Below, piece by piece: positions 43,600-54,700 of a DNA stretch of 64,000 nt. Below the pieces are notes generated by a model, which saw nothing but the letters and a program-made list of their open reading frames with translations, searched no databases and was not told the DNA's origin. Positions within the stretch are counted from its first letter, which is position 1. Each line of letters opens with the position of its first letter. The DNA comes from an uncultured Christensenellaceae bacterium (GTDB lineage Bacteria > Bacillota > Clostridia > Christensenellales > Borkfalkiaceae): positions 29,778-93,777 of the forward strand of contig CAJUMW010000002.1 in the NCBI GenBank assembly GCA_910587625.1, given 5' to 3'. A program made the translations under genes and the position numbers.

Positions 43600-44702
43600 G
43601 CGGAATTTACGTTCATATTCCTTTTTGCAAAGCAAAGTGCAGGTACTGCGATTTTGCTTCGTTTCCCGACAAAATAGGCTTTGCCGAGAGCTATATGGCT
43701 TGCGTGTACCGAGAAATGGCAATGCGCTCAAACGAGCTTAAAAGTTATAATTTCGATACTTTGTATATAGGCGGCGGAACGCCGTCGGTAATTGACGAAA
43801 AATATATAGCTATGCTTGTTGCGGCGGCGCGCAAGAACTTTAACCTTGCCGAAAATGCGGAAATAACAATTGAAATAAATCCCGGCACGGTAAGCGCAAA
43901 AAAGATAGAAACCTACTTAAAGTGCGGCATAAACCGCTTTTCGGTCGGGTTGCAAACTGCAATAGACAGCCAGCTTATAGAAATCGGCAGGATACATAAT
44001 TTGAAGCAATTCGAGCAATGCGCCAAGCTGTTGAAGGGCAGAAATTTCAGCGTCGACGTAATGATAGGGCTTAAAAACCAAAGCATAGCCGACATAGAAA
44101 AAACCATTGAAACTGCGGCATATTCCGGGGCCAATCATATTTCCATGTACGCGCTTTGCCCCGAGGACGGAACCCCTGTTTACACCGATTATTTAAACGG
44201 AGAACTGCCCGACAGCGACGAGGTTGCCGCAATGTACGAGTTTGGCGTAAAGAAATTAAGACAGCTTGGATTTGAAAGGTACGAGGTCTCTAATTTCTGT
44301 AAAAAGGGATTTGAATCCAAACACAACTTAAACTATTGGAAGCGTGGGGAGTACATAGGCTTCGGCGTTGCGGCGTCCTCGTGCATAAGCGATACGCGCC
44401 TTACAAATACCTTTGATTTGGACGAATATTTCAAGTGCATTCTGTCAAACCATTTTGCCGTAAAAGACAGCCAGAAAATAGAGGAAGCAGAGCGCAAGGA
44501 AGAGTTTATTATGCTCGCTTTGCGCACTTCGAGGGGCTTGAATTTGAATGAATACAAGACTTTTTTCGAGGTAGATTTTTTACGGGAATTTGCCGAAAAA
44601 ATTCAAAAGGTACGGGAATATACCGAGGTTTCGGACGAATTTTTCAAAATAAAGGACGAATACTTGTTTGTGCAAAATCAAATTATTACCGAGTTTATTT
44701 GA
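43596..44702 (+). CDS. hemW: Radical-SAM heme chaperone HemW
   Basis: 368 residues. The radical-SAM cysteine motif CKAKCRYCDF (CxxxCxxC) sits near residue 13, followed by GGGTPSV and INPGTVS. HemW-type proteins are related to oxygen-independent coproporphyrinogen oxidase and handle heme. Start is TTG at 43596 with GAGGTGG upstream. Often adjacent to lepA in Firmicutes, as here. Confidence 0.9.
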   Translation: MSGIYVHIPFCKAKCRYCDFASFPDKIGFAESYMACVYREMAMRSNELKSYNFDTLYIGGGTPSVIDEKYIAMLVAAARKNFNLAENAEITIEINPGTVSAKKIETYLKCGINRFSVGLQTAIDSQLIEIGRIHNLKQFEQCAKLLKGRNFSVDVMIGLKNQSIADIEKTIETAAYSGANHISMYALCPEDGTPVYTDYLNGELPDSDEVAAMYEFGVKKLRQLGFERYEVSNFCKKGFESKHNLNYWKRGEYIGFGVAASSCISDTRLTNTFDLDEYFKCILSNHFAVKDSQKIEEAERKEEFIMLALRTSRGLNLNEYKTFFEVDFLREFAEKIQKVREYTEVSDEFFKIKDEYLFVQNQIITEFI

Positions 44703-44730
44703 AAAACCGCAAGGCAAGCCTTGCGGTTTT
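44703..44730. terminator. Bidirectional intrinsic terminator
   Basis: A perfect 13-bp stem (AAAACCGCAAGGC and complement) with a 2-base loop lies between convergent hemW and the lipoprotein gene. Confidence 0.85.
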
Positions 44731-44734
44731 ATGC

Positions 44735-45376
44735 TTATTTTTTAGTGCTTATAATCTTGCCTCTTTCCCCGTCTACAAGGTATGCGAAAACCGTCTTATC
44801 CTTGGTAATTATTCCCACATAGTAATAGCAACCTTCGTCGTATATAAGCCTTACATAAATTTCCCCGTTGAAAAGCCCGTTTGAAGTCAACGAGGAAACA
44901 AGTTCGCCGTCGTGTTCTATTACGCAATTAACAGCGTCGTCACAGCTCAAAACTCCGTCATATGTGGCGGTCAACGCCTTGTACGTCTTGCTTTCTCCGT
45001 CAATATCGAGGGTTATATCGAGGCTGTCTGTTTCAAACGCTTTTTCGGAGAAGCTCAAATAGAACAAGTTGTCTACCGCCTGATAGTTCATTTCTCCCTC
45101 GTGTCCGCAAAGGCTTATCGAAAGTTCGCTCGGGTTCTTATTCAATTTTACGAAAACTTCGCATACGTCGCACATTTCTCCCTTTATGCCGTCGGCACAG
45201 TAGGGCTGTTCCTTTTGCGAGCAGTAAATTTTTATGTCGACTTCGTCGTCGGAGTAGAGATAAATGTTGCTGCGTTTTTCTGAAATATATTCAAGGTAGT
45301 CGATGTTTTTCGAGCAGCCGGGAAATGTTAAAAATATAACGGTTACAAGAATTATGGATATAAAAAGTTTTTTCAT
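44735..45376 (-). CDS. Hypothetical lipoprotein, 213 aa
   Basis: Signal peptide with lipobox FPGC (C21 lipidated), then a mostly beta-type external domain with several cysteines (CSQKEQPYCADGIKGEMCDVC) that could form disulfides. No family recognised. Monocistronic, between a shared terminator and a divergent gene. Confidence 0.65.
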   Translation of the reverse strand: MKKLFISIILVTVIFLTFPGCSKNIDYLEYISEKRSNIYLYSDDEVDIKIYCSQKEQPYCADGIKGEMCDVCEVFVKLNKNPSELSISLCGHEGEMNYQAVDNLFYLSFSEKAFETDSLDITLDIDGESKTYKALTATYDGVLSCDDAVNCVIEHDGELVSSLTSNGLFNGEIYVRLIYDEGCYYYVGIITKDKTVFAYLVDGERGKIISTKK

Positions 45377-45434
45377 AGTATCAAATATATTTTGTCCGCG
45401 CGCATTTATGTATAAATTTTATATTTTCAAACAC

Positions 45435-45463
45435 TTGCATTTTTGTTTTTCTTGTGATAGAAT
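45435..45463 (+). promoter_or_regulatory. Sigma-A-type promoter upstream of the guaB region
   Basis: TTGCAT (45435-45440), 17 bases, TAGAAT (45458-45463). It precedes the 45500 gene and probably guaB too, because no terminator separates them. Confidence 0.65.
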
Positions 45464-45499
45464 AGATAAAATAAAAAATCGGCGGATGCAAATGATAAA

Positions 45500-47589
<2,090 letters not shown>

Positions 47590-47601
47590 ATTTAAGAAAA
47601 A

Positions 47602-47627
47602 ATAAGGCGTAATTTTTTACGCCTTAT
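47602..47627 (+). other. Hairpin between guaB and guaA
   Basis: ATAAGGCGTAA pairs perfectly with TTACGCCTTAT around a 4-base loop. Without a T-run on the plus strand it is more likely an RNA processing, stability or pausing element than a terminator. It lies in the short gap before guaA. Confidence 0.5.
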
Positions 47628-47649
47628 AAAAGTTATCAGGAGAAAACAT

Positions 47650-49182
47650 ATGCAGCATCAAAAAGTTCTGATTTTGGATTTCGGCGGTCAGTACAATCAG
47701 CTTATTGCAAGGCGCGTAAGGGAACACGGCGTATTTTGCGACCTTATGCCCTCCGAAATGAGTATAGAAAAGATAAGGGAATACAACCCCATAGGCATAA
47801 TATTTACGGGCGGGCCCAACAGCGTTTACGAAGAGGGCAGTCCAAAAATAGATAGCGAAATTTTTAAGCTGGGCATTCCCGTACTCGGTATTTGTTACGG
47901 CTGTCAGCTTGCCGCTCTGCTCTTGGGCGGTACGGTTGAAAGCGCCCAAACTTCGGAATACGGCAAGGCGGAGGTTATATGCACTAATTCACCGCTTACA
48001 AAGGGTATTCCCGAAAAGTCGGTGTGCTGGATGAGCCATACGGACAGAATAACCGTACTTCCCGACGGTTTTAAAAAGATTGCGTACAGTGAAAACTGCC
48101 CCTTTGCCGCGTTCGGTAACGAGGAGAAAGGCATTTACGGCGTACAGTTCCACCCCGAAGTAAACCACACGCAGTACGGCGCAAAGCTATTGCATAACTT
48201 CCTTTACGAGGTTTGCGGCGCAGTCGGGGATTGGACAATGAAAAATTTTGTCGAGAACCAGATACGGGATTTGAAAATTAAACTCGGTGACAAAAAAGTG
48301 CTTTGCGCAATGTCGGGCGGCGTCGACTCTGCGGTTGCCGCCACATTAATTCACAAGGCAATAGGCGATAACCTTACCTGCGTTTTCGTCGACCACGGTC
48401 TTTTGAGAAAGTACGAGGCGGACGAGGTTATGTCGGTTTTCAAGGACGGGTTGAAGATGAACCTTATAAAAGCCGACGCAGGAGAGGTGTTCCTCAAAAA
48501 ATTAAAAGGCATTTCGGATCCCGAGCAAAAGCGCAAGATTATAGGTGAAGAGTTTATCCGCGCGTTCGAAGTCGAGGCAAAGAAGATAGGTAAGGTGGAT
48601 TTCCTTGTACAGGGCACAATTTATCCCGACGTAATAGAGAGCGGCAAGGGCAAAAGCGCGGTAATTAAGTCGCACCACAACGTAGGGGGACTGCCGTCGG
48701 TAGTTGACTTTAAAGAGATTGTCGAGCCGCTTCGCGATCTTTTCAAGGACGAAGTAAGAAAGGTGGGCTTTGAACTCGGGCTGCCCAAGTCGGTGGTAAT
48801 GCGCCAACCCTTTCCCGGGCCCGGACTTGCCATAAGAATTATGGGAGAAGTGACCGAGGAAAAGCTTGAAACTTTGCGCGACAGCGACTATATATTGCGC
48901 GAAGAAATTGCAAAGGCAGGGCTGGACGAGCAAATCTGGCAGTACTTTACCGTTATTACCAACAGCAAGACGGTCGGCGTTATGGGGGATTTCAGAACAT
49001 ATGAAAACGTAATTGCAATACGGGCGGTTACTTCGCTCGATGCAATGACGGCGGATTGGGCGCGCATACCATACGACGTTTTGGAAATTATTTCAAACCG
49101 CATTGTAAACGAAGTTAAACACGCAAACAGAATAGTCTACGATATAACGTCTAAACCCCCCGCAACAATCGAATGGGAGTAA
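47650..49182 (+). CDS. guaA: GMP synthase (glutamine-hydrolysing)
   Basis: 510 residues. Amidotransferase domain (~1-190) with nucleophile Cys in [10 protein letters not shown] and His in [12 protein letters not shown]-loop ATP domain (~200-390) with [11 protein letters not shown]-terminal dimer domain ending IEWE. Makes GMP from XMP. CAGGAG precedes the ATG. Closed by a terminator at 49191-49228. Confidence 0.97.
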   Translation: MQHQKVLILDFGGQYNQLIARRVREHGVFCDLMPSEMSIEKIREYNPIGIIFTGGPNSVYEEGSPKIDSEIFKLGIPVLGICYGCQLAALLLGGTVESAQTSEYGKAEVICTNSPLTKGIPEKSVCWMSHTDRITVLPDGFKKIAYSENCPFAAFGNEEKGIYGVQFHPEVNHTQYGAKLLHNFLYEVCGAVGDWTMKNFVENQIRDLKIKLGDKKVLCAMSGGVDSAVAATLIHKAIGDNLTCVFVDHGLLRKYEADEVMSVFKDGLKMNLIKADAGEVFLKKLKGISDPEQKRKIIGEEFIRAFEVEAKKIGKVDFLVQGTIYPDVIESGKGKSAVIKSHHNVGGLPSVVDFKEIVEPLRDLFKDEVRKVGFELGLPKSVVMRQPFPGPGLAIRIMGEVTEEKLETLRDSDYILREEIAKAGLDEQIWQYFTVITNSKTVGVMGDFRTYENVIAIRAVTSLDAMTADWARIPYDVLEIISNRIVNEVKHANRIVYDITSKPPATIEWE

Positions 49183-49190
49183 GGTATTAA

Positions 49191-49228
49191 AAAATTGCCG
49201 ACAGTTTTATAATTGTCGGCAATTTTTT
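49191..49228 (+). terminator. Intrinsic terminator after guaA
   Basis: AAATTGCCGACA pairs with TGTCGGCAATTT around a loop of about 10 bases and is followed by T residues. Confidence 0.85.
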
Positions 49229-49283
49229 ATGTCAATCCGACAATAATTATACTTGCAGTGTTCAAGCGGCTTTTTTTAACCGC

Positions 49284-49312
49284 TTGCAATTTTTAAAATA
49301 CTGTGATATACT
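49284..49312 (+). promoter_or_regulatory. Promoter of the two-helicase operon, overlapped by an inverted repeat
   Basis: TTGCAA (49284-49289), 17 bases, TATACT (49307-49312). The ATG at 49321 lies 8 bases after the -10, so the mRNA is predicted leaderless. A CAAGCGG/CCGCTTG inverted repeat (49263-49286, 10-base loop) overlaps the -35 and could be an operator or a second terminator. Confidence 0.6.
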
Positions 49313-49320
49313 TAGTTTTA

Positions 49321-51702
49321 ATGACTGATTTCGAGGCGTTGAAAAACTTAATAAACTCACATAAGCAACCCGATAAGCAGTTTTTTTTAGAGCTTCTGGA
49401 CAGCGAAAAACAGATGGCATATGAAAACGAGCACATAGCGGCAGTTATGAAAATGCTGCGTTTAGTCAGGCTTGGAAGGCTTAAAGAAAAGCTTAAAGAA
49501 GCGAGAACCGAAAGGGAAAATCTTATCGGTGCGGAGGACTATAACGCCGAAAAGTACAAAAGAGTGCTCGAGCTCAACGCTTTGATTTCGGATTTAAAGC
49601 GGCAGACCGATGAGTTTAAGCCGCTGTTTGAAGAGCCGTATTTTGCGCGTATGGATTTAACCGACAATATCGAGGGGTATAACAGCTATTATATAGGCAA
49701 GCGCGGCGACGAAAAGCTGGAAATTATCGATTGGCGCGCGCCGCTTGCAAGGCGGTATTACCAAAAGAGCAGAACCCAGTTTTCAATAAACGAGTACAAT
49801 TACAAACTTGTTTTGAGGCGTGCGCTGCGCACTTCGAACGGCAAGGTGCTCGATATGAAAAACGAGTATCTTTCGCTGTCGGACTATCTTTCGAAAGACG
49901 AAATAGGCGGTCGTGACGAAAAGTTGATTTTCGACCCGTTTTTAAAGGAGATTTTGCGCGGCAGAAAGGAAAAGCACGAAATTTGCGATATAATCGAAAC
50001 TATTCAAGAGCAGCAGTTTGAAATTATAACCTTGCCCGAGCGTGACGAGTTTGTGTTGCAGGGCGTTGCCGGAAGCGGAAAAACTATGATTTTGCTGCAC
50101 AGGCTATCGTACATTATGTACAACAACGAGGGGCTTCGTCCTTCCGACGTTCTTGTAATAACTCCGTCCGACTCGTTTAACGCGTTTATCGACGAGCTTT
50201 CAACCGTACTGGAACTCGAAAAGGTGAGAACGAGCACGCTCGACAGTTATTTTTTGAATATGTTGAAGAGCGTAGGCGCGGACTTAAAAGACAAGTTCGA
50301 TTTCTCGCTTTCGGTAAACGAGGAATACCTCAAATATATTTATTCTCCGGCATTTTCTAAGGACGTAGATAAAAAGCTTTCAAAGGTGTACGACGGGGTT
50401 TACGGACTGTTTGCTTCGGCGGACTGCATAGAAGTGTCAAAAGAAGTGGAGAGCATTTTGTCAAGCCAGATTGAAAGCTACGAAAAAATCAAAAACGCTT
50501 CTCTGCGCGTAAGGCGCTGCGTGCTTGGAGAAATAAAGGAAAAGAAGGACGGCGGACTGTATTATACCAAACAATTCAGGTATTTGTTCAACTGCGTGCT
50601 CGACGTGCGCGAATTTTTGTCGCTTGTGGGAAACGACGATAGAATGAAGGACTACGCCTACTTTTACAGACAGCTTCTGTCTTTCTATAAATCGATAAAG
50701 TATATAAGGCGGTACTCATATAAAATTTGCCTAACTGCCGTCGAGGATTTGAATAAGCTTAAAGTCACGGTCGAGAAGGAGATTGTCGATTTAAAGAGGT
50801 ATAAGTACAAGTCCGGAGATATCGAAATAATGACTTATGCCGAACAAATAGAGGCGCGTGAGAGGCTACTCAGCGAAATTGGGGCGGTAATATGCCGTAT
50901 CGAAGGCATTTCAAGCGGATTTTCTACCGTGCACGATTTTGCCGACGTCTTGCGCGGAGACAGCTATCTTACGGCGATAGGAAAGTGTGAAAACACTCTC
51001 GACATACTCAGATTTTTCTATCGTGAAACGGTTAAACGTGCGAAAGTAAGGCATAGTGTGGGGGTAACTAAACTTTTAAAGTGCGACGCGTTTGCGCTTT
51101 GCCATATTTTAGTCAAGCTCGGGTTCAACCTTTCCCCAAAATTTTCTTATATTTTCGTGGACGAAGCGCAGGACGTTTCAAAGGCGGAATACGAGGTTAT
51201 AAGATATGTGAACGACCGCGCCGTGTTGAATATCTTCGGTGACTTAAAACAAAATATCACGCATTTCCGCGGAATCAAGGATTGGAGCGAACTGGGTTTA
51301 AAGACCTATAACCTAAATTTGAATTACCGCAACACCAACGAAATAGTAGAGTTTGTTTCTGAAAATCTCGGCATCGAAATGAAGTCGATAGGCTTTGACG
51401 GAACGGCTGTCGAGAGAATATCTGAACGCTCCTGCGCAAGCTGGTTCAGCGACAAAAACGGGCTTAAAGCCGTCATATGTACGGGGCAATCTATTGAAAG
51501 GTATATAAAAAAGAGCTATAACGTACTTTCTAAGACGGGCAAAATTTCAAAAAGCAAGATAAATATTATGACCGTTTATGAAAGTAAGGGACTTGAATTT
51601 ACCGCAGTTGCCGTAGTTGACGAGGATATGACCGACAATGAAAAATATATTGCCTATACGCGCGCTTTGAAAGAGCTTGCAATTATAGAAAACGGCAATT
51701 AG
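49321..51702 (+). CDS. HelD-like superfamily 1 helicase
   Basis: 793 residues. Walker A GVAGSGKTM (K254), Walker B DEAQD (D614, E615), GDLKQNITHFRG and NLNYRNTNEIV are SF1 motifs. The long helical N-terminal region (~1-200) and the two-part ATPase resemble HelD, the RNA-polymerase-releasing ATPase, more than UvrD. The ATG at 49321 is used rather than the in-frame GTG at 49303, which lies inside the -35/-10 spacer. No ribosome site; leaderless translation is predicted. It is followed after 39 bases by the giant DUF4011 helicase, in the same operon. Confidence 0.82.
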   Translation: MTDFEALKNLINSHKQPDKQFFLELLDSEKQMAYENEHIAAVMKMLRLVRLGRLKEKLKEARTERENLIGAEDYNAEKYKRVLELNALISDLKRQTDEFKPLFEEPYFARMDLTDNIEGYNSYYIGKRGDEKLEIIDWRAPLARRYYQKSRTQFSINEYNYKLVLRRALRTSNGKVLDMKNEYLSLSDYLSKDEIGGRDEKLIFDPFLKEILRGRKEKHEICDIIETIQEQQFEIITLPERDEFVLQGVAGSGKTMILLHRLSYIMYNNEGLRPSDVLVITPSDSFNAFIDELSTVLELEKVRTSTLDSYFLNMLKSVGADLKDKFDFSLSVNEEYLKYIYSPAFSKDVDKKLSKVYDGVYGLFASADCIEVSKEVESILSSQIESYEKIKNASLRVRRCVLGEIKEKKDGGLYYTKQFRYLFNCVLDVREFLSLVGNDDRMKDYAYFYRQLLSFYKSIKYIRRYSYKICLTAVEDLNKLKVTVEKEIVDLKRYKYKSGDIEIMTYAEQIEARERLLSEIGAVICRIEGISSGFSTVHDFADVLRGDSYLTAIGKCENTLDILRFFYRETVKRAKVRHSVGVTKLLKCDAFALCHILVKLGFNLSPKFSYIFVDEAQDVSKAEYEVIRYVNDRAVLNIFGDLKQNITHFRGIKDWSELGLKTYNLNLNYRNTNEIVEFVSENLGIEMKSIGFDGTAVERISERSCASWFSDKNGLKAVICTGQSIERYIKKSYNVLSKTGKISKSKINIMTVYESKGLEFTAVAVVDEDMTDNEKYIAYTRALKELAIIENGN

Positions 51703-51741
51703 GCAATAACGTAATAGTGTAATAAAGCTTAGGAGAAAGAT

Positions 51742-54700
51742 ATGGCAGGTAAAACAAAGAAGAATTTTGACGCAATCGAGATTGACGGCGAACTTTTAAA
51801 CGCCGTGAGCTATGCGACGTATTACTCGCGTCAACAACTTTTTACTTCGTTCAAAATTTTTAACCGCGCCGTCGAGAGCGTAAATAACGTTACGGTTAGC
51901 GTAACGGGTTCTACGGCGCTGATTTTGCCGTGCGAAATGCGTATCGAAGAGATACCGCACGAAAGCAGCGTCGAGGCAATACCGCAAAACATTCTCAATC
52001 CCAAGTACCTTGCCGAAATCGAAGCGCCCGAAACCTGCCGCATTCAGGTTATTTTGCTGTGCGGCGCCGACGTCGTCTGTTCGCTCGAAGCCGAGGTGGT
52101 CGCGCTTCCCATAAGCTGTTGGAGCGGTCTTTCGGGCAACGCCGAAATGCTTGCCTCATTCGTGCGCCCCAAGCTTGCCGACTGCCAAAAAATTATGGCC
52201 GAAGCCGGCTTGCAGCTCAGAACCTGGGGCTATTCATCAGAGTTTTCGGGCTATTCGGGAACGGATAAAAACGGCGTGCGCAACGCGGTTGCTTCGGTTT
52301 TTTCCGCCGTGCGCAGGCTGAATATAGAGCGCGTCGGAGAGTGCGATTTGTCGGGCGTTGTCGATACGGGTGACGTTACAAAGGTAATAGAAAACAAGAG
52401 CGCTACGTTTATCGAGCTGGCGCTTTTTGCCGCAAGCTGTCTTGAAGCCGCCAAGCTTAATCCCGTCTTGTTGCTCGGTAAATCGGGCATATGTGTGGGG
52501 GTATGGCTGTATGAAAGCTGTTTTTCCTCATCCGTGCACGACGATATGCTGCTTATAGACAAGTACGTTTCCGAGGGCGTAAACAATTTAACCGTATTCG
52601 ATTGCGACGATTTGTTCGCGCATAAGAACGCGAGCTACACAACCAGCGAGTCGCACGCCCGTGCGAACCTGCAAAAGGACTGCTATGAACTTTGCCTCGA
52701 CATAAAGCGTTGCAGAATAGGCGGAATTTACCCTATGCCCTTGAAAGTTAAAACGGCTTCGGGTTACGAGCTTTTGGCAGACAGGCAAATTTCATTCGAC
52801 GAAAAACCTCAACAGGTGTTCGACGCGACAAAGTACGATTATGACAGGGGCGCTTCCAAGGAAAACAATTGGCAGCGCAGACTGCTGGATTTGTCGCTTA
52901 AAAATAATTTATTGAATTTCAGATATACGCGCGACTGTCTGCATATGATAAGCGCGGATTTATCTGCGTTTTGCAGCCTTATAGAAGAGAAAAGAAAATT
53001 TACCGTTTTGCCAAACACAACGGCTATACCCGACGCGGTGTACTTCGGCGACTGTAAGACCGTTGCAAATATGCAAGAGCTTACCGTAATAGAGATGAAG
53101 AGCGGCAAAATGCGCTGTATGTCCTCGCAGGATACCTTATCCGAGGTCGCTTCTACGCTTATAAGAAAGTCGCGTGCCGCCGCCGAAGAAGCCGGCGTAA
53201 ACTCGCTGTATCTTGCCTGCGGATTTTTGAAATGGCGCGCGGAGGACGACAAGGAAGAAAGGTATGCGCCCATTGCGCTCTTGCCCGTAACCTTGAAGAG
53301 AGTAAAGGCGCAGGGCGTTACGCTCGAAGTAGATGAGGATTACGAAGTAAACACCACGCTTTTAGAGTTTTTAAAGCAGGACTTCGGCATCGATATACGC
53401 GGTCTGGACGGCAAGGGACTAAGCCCCAAGGAGATTATAGCCGTATTCCGCGCAAAGACGGCAAATATGCGCGGTTGGGTGGTTTACGAGGATATTTATC
53501 TTGCGCAATTCACGTTCGCGCGCTACGCAATGTGGGCGGACGTTAAAAATAACGTTAAAGTTTTTGCAAAAAATAAGCTTGTTTCAAGCCTCATGTCCAA
53601 CTCCAACCAAATGTCGGGAAACAGACTCGAGGGCGTAAGCGAGGATGAGGGTGACCCGTGCGGAATATTGACCCCTCTCGCTTGCGACAGCTCGCAGTAT
53701 TCGGCGGTTGCCGAATCGGAAAAGGGCACGACTTTCGTTCTGCACGGGCCTCCGGGCACGGGCAAAAGCCAAACTATTACAAATATTATCGCAAACGCGG
53801 TTGCCAAGGGCAAAAGAGTGCTGTTTGTAGCCGAAAAGCAGGCGGCGCTGCAAGTTGTTAAAAAGAGGCTGTCCGACATAGGAATAGGGGAATTTTGCCT
53901 TGAACTGCACTCGGGCAAGTCTACCGACAAGTCGGAAATAGTCAGAAATATCGAAGCGACGCTTTCGCTTGCAAGCGAAGGAGATGACGAAGCGTTTAAA
54001 AATTGCGGCGAAAAAATAAGCGAAACGCGCTCGGCGCTGCTTTCTCCGCTTGACGCGCTACACAAAAAGCGCAGGCTCGGCGTGTCTGTTTACGAGGGCA
54101 TTGTATATTATCTGCAAAACAAAAACGCGCCCGACCTTTTGAATATCGAAACTACCTTTTACGACTCGCTTACAAAGCAAAAGTTCGAGGACTATGAAAA
54201 TATGCTTATTTCCGCTCAGGCGGCGGCAAAGGAATGCGGGGGAGTGTACCGCTCTCCGTTTTCGGGCATAAGGCTTACCGAGTGCGACGAAAAAACCAAA
54301 GCGTCGGTTCTGTGTTCGGCGGAAGTTGTTCTTGCGGAGTTAAAGCATTTTAAAAACTATCTCGGGCTGTTCCTTGAAACGTTCAATCAAAAGGTTTCAA
54401 AATTCACTTATAAAAAGCTTTATAACCTTATAGAGATTGCGAAAATTTTAAAAAGCGACGCTTTAAACGCATTTTTCGAGTGCGAAGAAGAGGCGCTTTA
54501 TAAGTTCTATAACGCAAATTTGAGGTATGACAGCGAGGTAAAGCATTGGTTAAACAACTTTAAGGTTTTGCCCGATATCTCTAAATTTTCCGCTGAAATA
54601 GAGAGCGAAATAGATAATTGGGGGGAAAATTACCGTTCTTCCCGCACGCTGTTGCAGGTAATAAAGCGCATAAACCGCTGCGGCTCGCAGCCTGTAAAAC

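Noticed and set aside
47602..47627. Terminator between guaB and guaA
   Set aside because: The stem is good but no T-run follows on the plus strand, so I list it only as a hairpin.
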